Assembly (NCBI GenBank): GCA_016858145.1
Contig: JAEHOE010000236.1
Span: 25,343-89,342 of the forward strand
Direction: 5' to 3'
Source of the DNA: Edaphochlamys debaryana
Taxonomy: Eukaryota > Chlorophyta > Chlorophyceae > Chlamydomonadales
Length of the DNA: 64,000 nt
This document shows positions 1 to 32,270 of this stretch, in pieces. The position numbers and the translations under genes are program-made. The notes beneath the pieces were generated by a model that saw nothing but the letters and a program-made list of their open reading frames with translations, searched no databases and was not told the origin of the DNA. Each line of letters opens with the position of its first letter. The stretch's first letter is position 1.

Positions 1-1529
1 CCGTGCGGCGAGCCTCAACCTTCACCGTCGAGCGGCGAGAGATGGCAGCGCGAGCGCCGGACTTAGCGAGGGCGAAGGCCATTGTTGCTGTCTGGGTTCT
101 ACAGGTGAAACTGTGGAACGAGGAACCTCAGTGACTTGAGCGAGCATATGACCCGGACGCGGTCAGCGATCAAACACTGTCGTACGGGTCGATCTGCGCG
201 CGTGCTCCTCGCGTAGGGCACGCGGCAGCTTCGCTCTGCTCCGGCTGATCGTAGGAGAGAGTATCCCCAGCGCAGATCCGGTCCAGGCCACCGTGCGAGC
301 CAGACTCGCGGGCGTCGGAAAGTACACGCTTGCAAGACATGCCGCGCGCAAGCCCTCGCGACAGCGAGAGGTCGAGCACCCGTCTACACGACACGGGCTG
401 CATAGCTTTTTGATGTCGCTGTAGCAGTCGCTGTCGCGTTCGGTCGCTTCGGGCGACCGACGCAGCGACGCATGTCGGTTCCGGACCTGGTTCCGGGACC
501 GGCCTTTCGAGACCGCCGAGGCCGAGTCTTCATCCTCAGCAGCACTTGCAAGGGGATGCTAGTGGAGACGGGGGATGCGTGTGTCAAGCGAGACGGCCGC
601 TTGGTGCTCGTCTCAGCGATGTCGCGGGGTTGCGCGGGAAACGACGCGGTGCATGCGGGGGCGGGGCTGCGCCCTGTCCTGCTATGACGCTGGACAGGGG
701 TGAGGTGGCTTTGAGACACCCTGCGCCGAGGGGGGTGAGAGTGCGTTCACAGGCGGACGGCGGAGGCAACGCGGCGTGGCGCGGCGTGGTGCGGCGTGTG
801 TGTGTTCTTCACGCCGCAAGCTTCTCCGCCATATGGAAGCCTAATCCTTGGCGCTGTTGTCCTCAGCTGCTGCAAGGGCTGCAGACGAACTCTTGTCAGG
901 GGCCCACGCCGGGGCCACTGAAGGACAGGGAGGGGCAGGGGGCACTCTGCGGGGCAGGGCGGGGCGTGTGAGCAGGACGGAAGGGAACTAACGGGGCTAC
1001 CAGGGGTACCACGAAGCCCTGCAGCAGCAACGTGTCCTGCCCGCCGTGGGGAAAGCTTTAGGCGGAACGGGCCTCGGCATCTGCCCGGAAGGCCCCGAGG
1101 CCCCGGGGCACGCGCAGGATGCAGTTGCAGGCAGTTGTTGGCGGTTGGCGCATCCCGAGTCTAGCATACCCTGTTTGCGCCAGTAGTACCTGGACGCATG
1201 CGGAGTGAACAAGCTACCGGGGCTACCAGGTTCAACAGGGGAACTATCCGGCACGGAGGCGGCAGTTGCGGCAGGTGTTGGCGGTTGGTGTGGGTTGACG
1301 CCGAGTTCAGCATACCCACTTGCGCCAGTGCCTGTGCGCACGCTGACTGAACATGCGTATGGCGCAAAGCAAAAGGCGTCTCGTAGAGGAATCTCGTACA
1401 GTTCGACTCGAGTGGCGCGTGCCTCTGTCCAGCTCACCAACTCGCATCACTCCACTCTACTAGGCTCTGACCTGCTCATCTTGGAGCTGCTCTGCTCGAC
1501 AGGCGGCACGGGCGAGTGCAGCACGCGCC
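1..1529. other. No gene recognised; upstream of ZIP transporter
   Basis: No open frame here carries a recognisable domain and none links by good splice sites to the downstream gene. The stretch is less GC-rich than the genes to the right and lacks the poly-G/poly-C intron ends seen there. It probably holds the 5' UTR and promoter of the ZIP transporter plus the tandem duplication near 980-1320. An upstream non-coding exon cannot be excluded. Confidence 0.4.
980..1320. repeat. Degenerate tandem duplication
   Basis: The motif 'ggggctaccagg' occurs near 993 and again near 1217. In both copies it is followed by 'gttggcggttgg' (near 1137 and 1278) and by 'agcatacc' (near 1163 and 1309). The order is the same and the periods are about 145-225 bases, so this looks like an old tandem duplication with internal indels. 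No coding role is apparent. Confidence 0.5.
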
Positions 1530-4334
1530 ATGGTGAGGATGCGATTCGCTCGCTTAACCTTGCACGCACCCGCGTGCGCGCTCCGCCGCGACGAGCATGT
1601 GTGACCCAGAACGCCTCGTGCTTGCAGTCGGACGCGGCGCCGGGCCTAGCGCCCACAGCAAGCGGCTGTGCGGGCGCGACTGGGGTCGCGCAACAAGTCG
1701 CGACCGCGCCCAGCCCGGAGAGCGTCGCATCGCCCAGCCCCGGCGACGTCGGTCTCGCCTTCGGTCTTGTGATCGCCGCTGGCTGCGCCACCTGCGTTGG
1801 CGCTGCGCTCGCGTTTGTAACCGGCCTCCATAACACCAAGCTACTCGCGGGGTAGGCGGGCGGCCGGTCGGGCTCAGGACGGAGGACCGAAGGATCAGGC
1901 GGAGGATCCGTGGGGCAGCGCAGCCCGTGGCGGCTGGGCAGCTGGCTGGCCATGTGGGAGAGGGCAGGGCGGGGGCCAGGGTGCTGCACGCGTGGTGGCT
2001 AGTGAAGTGCGCCCCCATCTCAGCTGCCCCCACTGACACAAACCCTGCTCCTCTGATATCCACCCACGGCCCCCTGCTCCAGGGCGCTGGGCGCATCTGC
2101 GGGCGTCATGCTGTGAGCGGGGGGGGGGGGGGCCGGGGGGCGGGGGGACTGCAAGAGGCGGCAGGGTTGGGACCGGAGAGGGGCACGAGAGGGTGCAAGG
2201 GCAAGGGTGCCAACACCCGCAAGCAGCCCCGCACGATGAGATCTCCGTCCTCATCCCCGCATGGCTTGTGCCCAGTCCATCCGCGAATCGCCATCTCCAC
2301 CTCCGGAGATCCTCAAGCAGATCTTGACCGTTCCTCGTCCCCACCACGCCTACAGATACGTGTCCTTCGTGGAGATCTTCAGCGAGAAGGCGGTTGCGGG
2401 GTTCGAGGAGGCGGGGTACGGCGAGAACGAGGCCTACCGCTACGCCACGCTCATGTCGGTCGGGGGGGGGGGGGAGGGTCGGGGGGGCGGGCTGATTGGG
2501 CCAGCGGGGCTGCAGTTATTGGACTCTGGATGGCTGGACGAAGCGTTGGGGCCGGGCCGGGTGCCTCCTGCCCTCCCTCCCCACCTGACCCCCCCCGCCT
2601 GCCCCCCTCGCCCAGGTTCTTCGGCGGCATGGGCTTCACCTGGGCCCTGGGCTGGGCCTCGCAGGGCCTCATGGCGCTGGCGGGGGCGTGCGCGGGCAGG
2701 GGGCGGCGGCGCAAGGAGGTGGGGGGGCGGGGGGGGGGGGGGGAGGAGTGGGAGGAGCGGGAGGGGACGGCGAAAGGGGGGCTGCTGGGTAGGGGTGAGC
2801 GGCGCAAGACGGGAGCTTTACGGGGTCAGTAACTTGCAGTCTCTGACACGGCGCATACGGCCCGCGTCCTTTCGCCCGCGCCCCTTCCCCGTCAGGTCGC
2901 CGCCGACCCGTCGACCAGGGGCGGGGACGTGTGGCTGAGCGTGGGCGCGGGGGCCGAGCCCCCAGCCAGCGGGGAAGCGACCCCGCGCGCCGCCTCCTGC
3001 ACCAGCACACCCGCGCTGCATCCTCATCCTCAGCAGCAGCTGCAGGCGCCTGCGGACGGCCGGGAGCACCCCCACCTGCCCATGGCCGTGTGCGTGTGCG
3101 ACGCGGGGGCGGCGCTGGAGGCACTGGCGCGGATGTCCAAGCCAGCGGCGGCGGGGGCGGGGCCGGCGGGGGCGGCGGGGGCGGAGGCGACATCGACTTG
3201 TGCTGAGCCCGCAGGGGCGGGGCCGGGATGCCACGCAGCGAGCCACGAGGCGGCGGGGGCGCAGGCGGAGGCAGCGGGGCCTGCGCCTGCAGCGGTGGAG
3301 GGGCCGGGGGCGGCGGGGGTGGGGGCGGGGTCTGCCCCCCACCACCACGACCACCACAGCCACCACGCCCTCGCGCGCATGGGTGAGTGGTTGCAGTGGG
3401 GAAGGGTACTGGAAGCGTACAGGCAATCAAGGCGGTAGGGCCGCTCGAAACCGCCCAGCAAGTGACCGGGAACGGTTGAGGGTGCAGATCGCAGCCTGCT
3501 CCGCCCAGCTTGGCGGCACCACCCGGCCCAAACCCTCCCTTCCCACGCTCCCTCCCCGCCCTCCCCTACCCCCCCCCCAGGCCTGCTCTCCGCGCTGGCC
3601 ATCGGGCTGCACAACCTGCCCGAGGGCCTGGCCACGTTCGTGGGGACCCTGGCCGACCCCTCGGCCGGCATCGCCATCGCGGTGGCCATCACGCTGCACA
3701 ACATCCCCGAGGGCATTGCCGTGGCGCTGCCCATATACTTCGCAACGGGTAGGGGGGGGCATGGGGGGGCGGGGGAGGGGCGCAGTGCGTGACACCTGGG
3801 AAGAGCTCTTCACACACCTCCCCTTGTGTCTGCCCTCTCACCTCCCCCCCCCCTTCCCCTTACACACCCTCCCCCCAGGCAGCAAGCTCAAGGGCTTTCT
3901 GTGGTCGGCAGTGGCGGGGCTGGCGGAGCCCATCGCGGGACTGCTGGTGGGGGGGGGGGGAGGGGAGGCCTGCTGTTCAGCAGGAAATCAGCCAATGTAC
4001 TCAACGTCCCTGCCCGTCCATCCCCCCCCCCAGGGCTGGCTGATCCTGCGCGGCCGCGACAGTGACCCCCTCATGTACGGCTGCATGTTCTCGATCGTGG
4101 CGGGCATGATGGTGGGTGCAACAGGGGGGCCGGGCACACGAGGGCTCTGGGCAGCTCCTGCACTCCTTGTGCCTCCCACCAACCTCCCTCCCCCCCTGCC
4201 CCCAGGTGTACATTGCGCTGGTGGAGCTGCTCCCCGCCGCCCTCCGCTACGACCCCGGGGACACGTGGGTGTCCCGCTGCGCCGTGGCGGGGATGGCCGT
4301 CATGGCGGCGTCGCTGATGCTGTTCAAAATGTGA
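1530..4334 (+). CDS. ZIP-family divalent metal transporter
   Basis: Membrane carrier that, by family, moves Zn, Fe or related ions into the cytosol. Exons read as 1530-1532 (tentative), 1610-1851, 2083-2112, 2356-2458, 2616-2718, 2896-3382, 3581-3748, 3879-3946, 4034-4111 and 4206-4334. The joined frame gives TM1 ([20 protein letters not shown]), then [18 protein letters not shown] across three exons, as in ZupT/GufA-type ZIPs. The long exon 5 encodes an Ala/Gly-rich loop ending in a His-rich stretch (HHHDHHSHH). The metal-binding helices follow: [10 protein letters not shown] and [12 protein letters not shown]. The last exon ends LMLFKM and stop. The start is uncertain: no ATG lies in frame in exon 2, and 1530 is an ATG followed directly by a GT donor whose acceptor at 1609 restores frame. 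The exon 4/5 junction (2458/2616) fits the frame only with a non-canonical splice. Family assignment is firm; substrate is not known. Confidence 0.86.
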
Positions 4335-6129
4335 GGGGGGGAGCGGGGGTGTCATTCGTGCGGGAAATGTGAGGAAAGGGGGGGGGAGGAGGAGGAGCGA
4401 TAACTATGGAGGGCGGTTGGGTGTTGGGTTGAGCTCGCAAGCTATCTCGATGGCTTGAAATTACGTAGCTGTGTGGAGTGAGCGGTTCACTGGGTCACTA
4501 CTCGAAAAAAGCCTCCACATACATCATAGCGTCGATTTTGTGTGGGTGCTACGCATCGGATCCATCCATCGGACCACGGGCTCGAACACGGGGGATGGAT
4601 TCTGAATGCCCCCCTTGACTACATGTGAACAGTCCATCGCTCGATGGCTTGTCTTGCTGCTCTGCGGTTGGTGTGGCAGGGCGTGAGCGGACAATGGCGC
4701 CCGAGGGAGGGGCCGGCGCTGCTGTGCGTATCTGCAGCCGTTCGCCCCGGTGGTCTGCTGTGGTAGCTTCGTAAGCCGGGGTTTCAAGCGGCTGTGTCTT
4801 TGTACCCCGCCGGACTCGGGACCCGGACCCGGGTGCGTCTGCCCTCGTGCACCTTGGTATCTTGGTATCAAGAATGCATGACTCATGATTTGCAGGGCCC
4901 CCACAGTTTTGGGTTGTTGGGGGGCCGGGGGTGCACAGCGCTATGGGCGGTACCGCAGGTATTGTTTGGGGTATGGGGGCGAGCAGGGAGGGGGCGCAGT
5001 GGCCCGGGATCCCAGGGAGCGCTTGGGGGGGGAAGGGCAGCGAATGCGTGGAGCCCTCAAGACGGCTGAGGCTTATCGCAAGGGCCAAGACAGCTGTTGG
5101 GATGCGGCACTGCGGCACTGCGGCAGGGGAGCGGGACTCTGCGGGCTCGCAGGTCCGGGCGCACAGGTGCTGGTGCCTTGCGGTGAGACAAGGGGGGCAC
5201 GGAGCGGGTTCTCGCGGCCCGCGGCTTGGGGACTGCCAGCGCCGGGGTGTGCTGGGGCGTTCCGAGACCTCGTTATGCCCCAACGCTGGCCCTAACGGAG
5301 GTGCGGAGCAGGTTGGGTCAAGCAGGGTCAACGCCTGTGGCTGTGTTGCATCTGTCTGTGCACGCGTCTGTGGACTCCGGGGCGGGGGGGCGCTGCATGC
5401 AAGGCGCCAGCCTCAGAGGCCGCTGCCAGGGTGGGGCTGGAGCGCACCCGAGCTCCCGAGTCGGGGGCCGCTGCCAGGGTCGGAGTACCGTAGACGCTGG
5501 GGCCCGAGCCTCCGTGGCAGTCGAATCCGTCAGCCAGCATGGCATTACGTTACACTCTCCACGCCACGCCACACCGCTCCTCCATGCCCCGCCCCCGCCA
5601 CGTGCACGCCACGGCGATGCGGGGCCCTCCAGTACCCCCCAGCCCTCCTGCACCTGCACCTGCAGTGCCCGCTCCCAGCCCCGTGGGCCGCCAAGTCCGC
5701 AATGTGTCACCCCCTCCAGCAGCACGCGCTCAATGCCCCTAGCTGATGCCCCCCAGCCCTCCCGCTGGACACCCCCCCAGTGGCTGCCCCTGCCTGCCTG
5801 CCCGCCCCAACCCCACCGCATGCCCCGCCCCACCTGCACCCGCCCCACCTGCATACCGGCACCGGTAGCGCACCACCCCGCCCCGCAGCCGCGACAGGAT
5901 ACGCCCTCAGTGCCCCGCGCTGGCCCCAAGCCGTACGTCCTGCTCAATGCTGCCACACTCTCACGGCCCTGCTCTTCCCGTTCATCGCACCGCGTCGTGC
6001 CCGCTGCCGCCCCGTGCACCGCACTGCGGCACTTGCCACGCCGGGTGCCTCTCCAAGGCATTCCACGCTCCTCCTCCCCTCCCCCTGACAGGGCGCCAGC
6101 GGTATGTGTGTGTGGATCCAGGGCGGATC
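4335..6129. other. Convergent intergenic region, no gene recognised
   Basis: Lies between the 3' ends of the ZIP gene (+) and the ATR gene (-), so it should hold both 3' UTRs. Long frames exist on both strands but are Pro/Ala/Arg-rich without domains, as expected by chance at this GC content. A 14-base direct repeat, gccgctgccagggt, occurs twice about 50 bases apart near 5420-5485. A TTACA (TGTAA on the minus strand, the common algal polyadenylation signal) near 5549 could serve ATR, but it is 580 bases past the stop. Confidence 0.4.
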
Positions 6130-28322
<22,193 letters not shown>

Positions 28323-28852
28323 CGATCGAGGTGGGCAGGGCCTCCTCGGGGCGCCCGGTTCTTGGCGCGACCGCGAATGGGCGGGAAGACGCGGTTGGCG
28401 TCTCCGAGCCCCTTACGCCTCCTGAGGCGCTATGTCCATGATATTAGCTCATCTTGAGAGCCAAGTTGTCGTTGCGCAGCAGCTTGCTTAACGAGGCAGG
28501 GTAGATGTTGCGACGCGCGACGCAGGCTTCCTGGCGAGCGCCAAGGGAGCACAGTGCTAGTCGTGATACAGAAGTTTGCGAACTCGCTCTGAACCCCCCT
28601 CTTCAATGCCTTCAGCATGCTCGTGCCGTGCGTGCTGAGCCGGCAGCAGCCGGGAGTGGTCGTCCGCCCAACGGATGGGGGCGTCCAGGCCCCCAAGCAC
28701 TTCGCCCCGTTGTCTATAATAACCCCAAGCACTTTCATTGGTGCCCCAAACATAGTCTGTCGGTCTGGCACCGTCCCACACGAAGTGTGCAGTGTCTCCC
28801 CTCTGGATCTCCCTCTCACCCTTCGACGACATGTCTTGCAGCCACCACAGCC
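28323..28852. other. Short divergent region upstream of ATR
   Basis: Should hold the ATR promoter and 5' UTR (minus strand) and anything upstream of the small plus-strand ORF at 28853. No TATA-like element or domain-bearing frame was recognised. A plus-strand frame runs through it from 28505, but its residues look like translated non-coding sequence. Confidence 0.35.
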
Positions 28853-29095
28853 ATGGAGAAGGGACGCCGATATCTGTACGCGACAAGGGAGAATGGGAAC
28901 CGTCTCGGGGTGCTGAACCGAGGACGTGCGCTGGTGTCAGCTGAGTTTTGGGGGGCGCTTCACTCCTTCGCCGCGCTCAGGCCACCAAGAGGTTGGGAGA
29001 CGATACCGGCGGACCACCCTTTCTTGCGAGTCTCCGATGGTAGATTGTATGTGCAGGAGCCCCCAGGCGTCCTGGCACTGATTGACGATGACTAA
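28853..29095 (+). CDS. Small hypothetical protein, 80 residues
   Basis: The frame starts at ATG 28853 (MEKGRRYLYATRENGNRLG) and ends LALIDDD then TAA. The residues look like a folded domain rather than GC-driven chance: alternating aromatic and charged residues and little Ala/Pro/Arg bias. A plausible 3' splice site (tcttgcag) ends at 28837, just upstream, so an upstream exon is possible. No family is recognised. It could be an independent gene sharing a promoter region with ATR, or the last exon of one. Confidence 0.35.
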   Translation: MEKGRRYLYATRENGNRLGVLNRGRALVSAEFWGALHSFAALRPPRGWETIPADHPFLRVSDGRLYVQEPPGVLALIDDD

Positions 29096-30013
29096 AGACA
29101 CGGTGGTAGAATGATGAGGGGGGTTCTACGGGCCCGGCCCTAGCGACGTGACGTGACGACCGAAAGTCAGGCACGTAGCGTGGGTGTCGGTGTGCAGGTG
29201 GCACACCCAGTAGGTGGCGCTCTCGCTCAACCCCTCCCCTTCTGGAGGCGGTTCCTGCTGTAACCATCGCATCCTTCGACGGTCAAGACCCCTCGTGCGT
29301 GCGTGCGAGAGCCGTTCTCCGGCAGGCCAGGGTGTGAGGCGGACCAGGCGGTGTGTGCCACGCCCCGCAACCTGCGAGCACTTTGCTGAGTTCGCGTAAC
29401 CTCGTCCCCGTTTCCCATTCCTCCAATCCTCCTGCGAGCACAGACCCCCGCAAATCTCTTCCTGCAGAACCCCGCCCCAGATGGGATCCTTACTTTGCGT
29501 GAAGCTCTCCACCTCAGCCTCGGGGCCCTTTCCTCCACGGCTCTAGCCCTGCTCGCCCCGACTGCCTGGGTCCAGTGCACATGCCAGCCCGCATGGTGCT
29601 TAGGCCGACATCTACTCTCCATTACAAGAAACTCCCTCGGGCCCTACGACCGGCTGCACCCCGAGTCTCCCCGCGCCCGGACCCCGACGCTGCAGAACGA
29701 CCCCAAGCACCCCCACGCCCCCGGCTAGCTCCTGCACCAAACGCCGCCCGCGTCGTCTCCCGATGGCAGCTCACCCAGCTCCCCGTTCCACTTCCACGCA
29801 CGTGCCGCCTGCCACGCGCATACCGCTTATCCATCCCACCAGACCAGGGTGCGACTGCCGACTCGTAGAGTCGGGCCCTCGGCTGGCGGTCGAGCGGTGA
29901 TGGGCGCCGCTCCCCTTCGCCTGGATCCCTGCTGCTGCCCCCTCCCCCTCGCGCCCCTGATGCGCCACATTTCCAAGTGGACCAACCCTTCTTGACATCA
30001 GCCCCCCCTCGGC
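29096..30013. other. Intergenic, no gene recognised
   Basis: Lies between the small plus-strand ORF and the 3' end of the ankyrin-like gene. Frames of 60-175 codons occur on both strands, but they have no domain, signal peptide or matching splice sites. Nothing else was seen. Confidence 0.4.
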
Positions 30014-31834
30014 TCAGCCCTCCGCCAACAGCCCCTGCAGCGAGGCCGGCGGCGCCCCCCCATCCAGCGCCCTTGTGAGCAGCGGCCGCTCCCGCGCCCA
30101 CCCGCCCATGGGCACTCCCTGGGCGTGCAACAGCGGCAGGAGCGCCCACTCGCGCGGCTCCAGGGCCCGGGCGTAGGGGGAGCCGTCTGGCTGCAGGGGG
30201 AGAGGAGAGGCGCAGAAAAGGAGAGCGGGGGTTGGCAAGCCGTCAGCCGGGCAGGGACGAGGGGCTAGAGTACAGGCCGACAGCTCTGCCGGGAAGGTGT
30301 GATTGCCCTACACCTTGCCAAACGCCTGCATGTACCGATTACCCTCGAACAGAACTCCGTAGACCATGAGAGCCCTGCACTCTCACCGGCGCAGGGCAGC
30401 CCATCCAGCTCAGCCAGCACCTCCACCGCGGCCTGGCACCCCGACTCCACAGCCACGGACCACGCCCCCTCCTGCCCCACGCCGCCGCCACCGTGGCTGT
30501 GCACCCAGCGGAGGGCCTCCACGCTGCCGGACCGCGCCGCCCACGTCAGCAGGCCGGGCGTCCGGGCGCAGGCCACGTCCCAGCGCGAGCGGACGGCCTC
30601 GTGGAGCCCCGAGCACCTCCAGGCGCCCCGCTGCAGCCGCGCCCCCCAGCACGGCGGCCACGCGGAGGCAGGGGCGCCCGGGGGAGTGCACCAGCGCCTG
30701 CAGGGCCGCCAGTTGCCCCGCCCGGGCCGCCGCGGTGGCCTCGCGGCCGATGTCGCTGGCGGGGAACTCCCGCGGCGTCACCCCCTGCGCGGTGAGCCGC
30801 TCCACGGCCGCGGCGTGGCCCGCCTCCGCGCAGGGCCCCAGCAGGAACACGGCGCCCGGCCACAGCCCGTGGCCCGCGCCCCGGGCCCTGAGCCAGGCGA
30901 GGCGCTCCTTGACGGCGGCATGGCAGGGCAGGCGGTGGGGGCCCAGGCAGTCGCTGTCACAGCACCGGGTGCCCTGCGCCAGGAGCCACTCGGCCTTGGC
31001 GCGCCAGTCGGGCGTCTGTGAGCCCAGCGCTGCGGCGATGGGCGACCGCAGCTCGTGCCCCTCCCAGCACACGCGCACGTTGGACCGCGTCCTGCCCCCC
31101 CGCACCGCTGGTGCAGGCGCTGCACGGCGGCCAGGGCGCAGCCGTGCAGGGCGCTGAGGACGAGGTCCACTTTGTCGCACAAGCAGCTCAGGGGGTCCCC
31201 CCCTGCGGCCGCCAGCATGCGGTCCATGAGGCGCACGTGCCCGGCCCGGGCCGCACACGGGGCCAGCATGGCGTAGGTGCGGAAGGGATGGGGGCGCGGG
31301 CTGGCCGGAGGGGGGGAAGTGCTGCATGCACCAGTCGCACACGGCCTCCTGCCCCCCGCTGAGGGCTGCCGGCATCACCGCCTCCCAGACGTCCACAGAC
31401 AGCGGCAGCCGGCCGGGCTCCGCCTGCCACCGGCAGCTGTCCAGCGCGCCAGCCCCTGCAGCGGCCGCGAGGGCCTCACACGGTGGGAGGCCCGCGGCCG
31501 TGAGCGCCAGCTCGAGGTTCGGCACGGTGCTGCTCGCTGCCGTCAAGGACACCAGCTGACGCCGCTGCGCCCGTGTGAGGCTCCTGCAGGCTCCAGGCTG
31601 CGACCAGCGGTCGCTGGATGCCCAGGTCGGGATCGGCTGCGAGAGCTTCACGGTCGCATGCGTCCTGAGCGCCTCGCTCGCTGCTTCGCTGACCAGGCGC
31701 AGGCATGCTGCCTCGTTGCTGCTGAGCTCGGAGGCAATGCACTCGATTATGTCCGGTATCCAGAATGCGCTGCAAGTTTGGGGCTCATGGCATGTCAAAT
31801 TCATGACATTTGCTACCGAAGGGCCCCGATACAA
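30014..31834 (-). pseudogene. F-box/ankyrin-like repeat protein, frame broken
   Basis: The N-terminus reads WIPDIIECIASELSSNEAAC then LRLVSEAAS, an F-box-like helix pair, followed by VKLSQPIPTW. This opening, and the later repeats (EALRWVHSHGG, AAVEVLAELDG), match the large family of ankyrin-like proteins found in Chlamydomonas and Volvox. The first exon is 31834-30387 and the last is 30190-30014. Between them the reading frame slips three times by one base: near 31310 (a run of seven C), near 31100 (a run of seven G) and near 30625. The encoded repeats continue in the new frame each time. The final splice also joins mismatched phases. No in-frame stop is needed to explain the breaks, so they are either recent inactivation or homopolymer base-calling errors. 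Function is unknown; such proteins usually bind partners. Confidence 0.6.
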
Positions 31835-32270
31835 CTAAGCAATGGGGTAAGGACAGTTAAATAGATACGCTCTTGATGTCCAGTATGCGACGTCCACCGC
31901 CCTGACAGTACGGGAAGTGTTAGGCGGGCTGACGCCCTGAACCCTGATCCAGACGAATCCAGACACCAAGCTCGCATGTCCCTCGGACGGGCTCGAGACA
32001 CCACCACCCGTACCTGCGTCCCCGCAAGCAGCTCCCAGCACCCCACGCTGCCACGCACGTGCCGCGCCCGCCCTGTCCAGCCGCCCCAACACACCCCGGG
32101 GCCCTTTCTCCATCCATCCTTCCCCCACCCGTGCGCCAGCCCCCACCGCCACCAACACCCCTGCCCACCCCCAATCCCCCATGTGCCCAGGCGCCTCCAG
32201 CCACCCACCACGCCTTGCCCCGACCCCCGCGGGCCCCATCGCCCCTTCCTTCCCAGCTTCCCCCTTCCCC
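31835..32270. other. Intergenic, no gene recognised
   Basis: Lies between the start of the ankyrin-like gene and the stop of the A49 gene, both on the minus strand. It should contain the promoter of the former and the 3' UTR of the latter. No element was recognised. Confidence 0.4.

Noticed and set aside
1597..1833. ATG-initiated frame in the first ZIP exon region
   Set aside because: It is one base out of frame from the TM1-encoding frame that joins the downstream ZIP exons.
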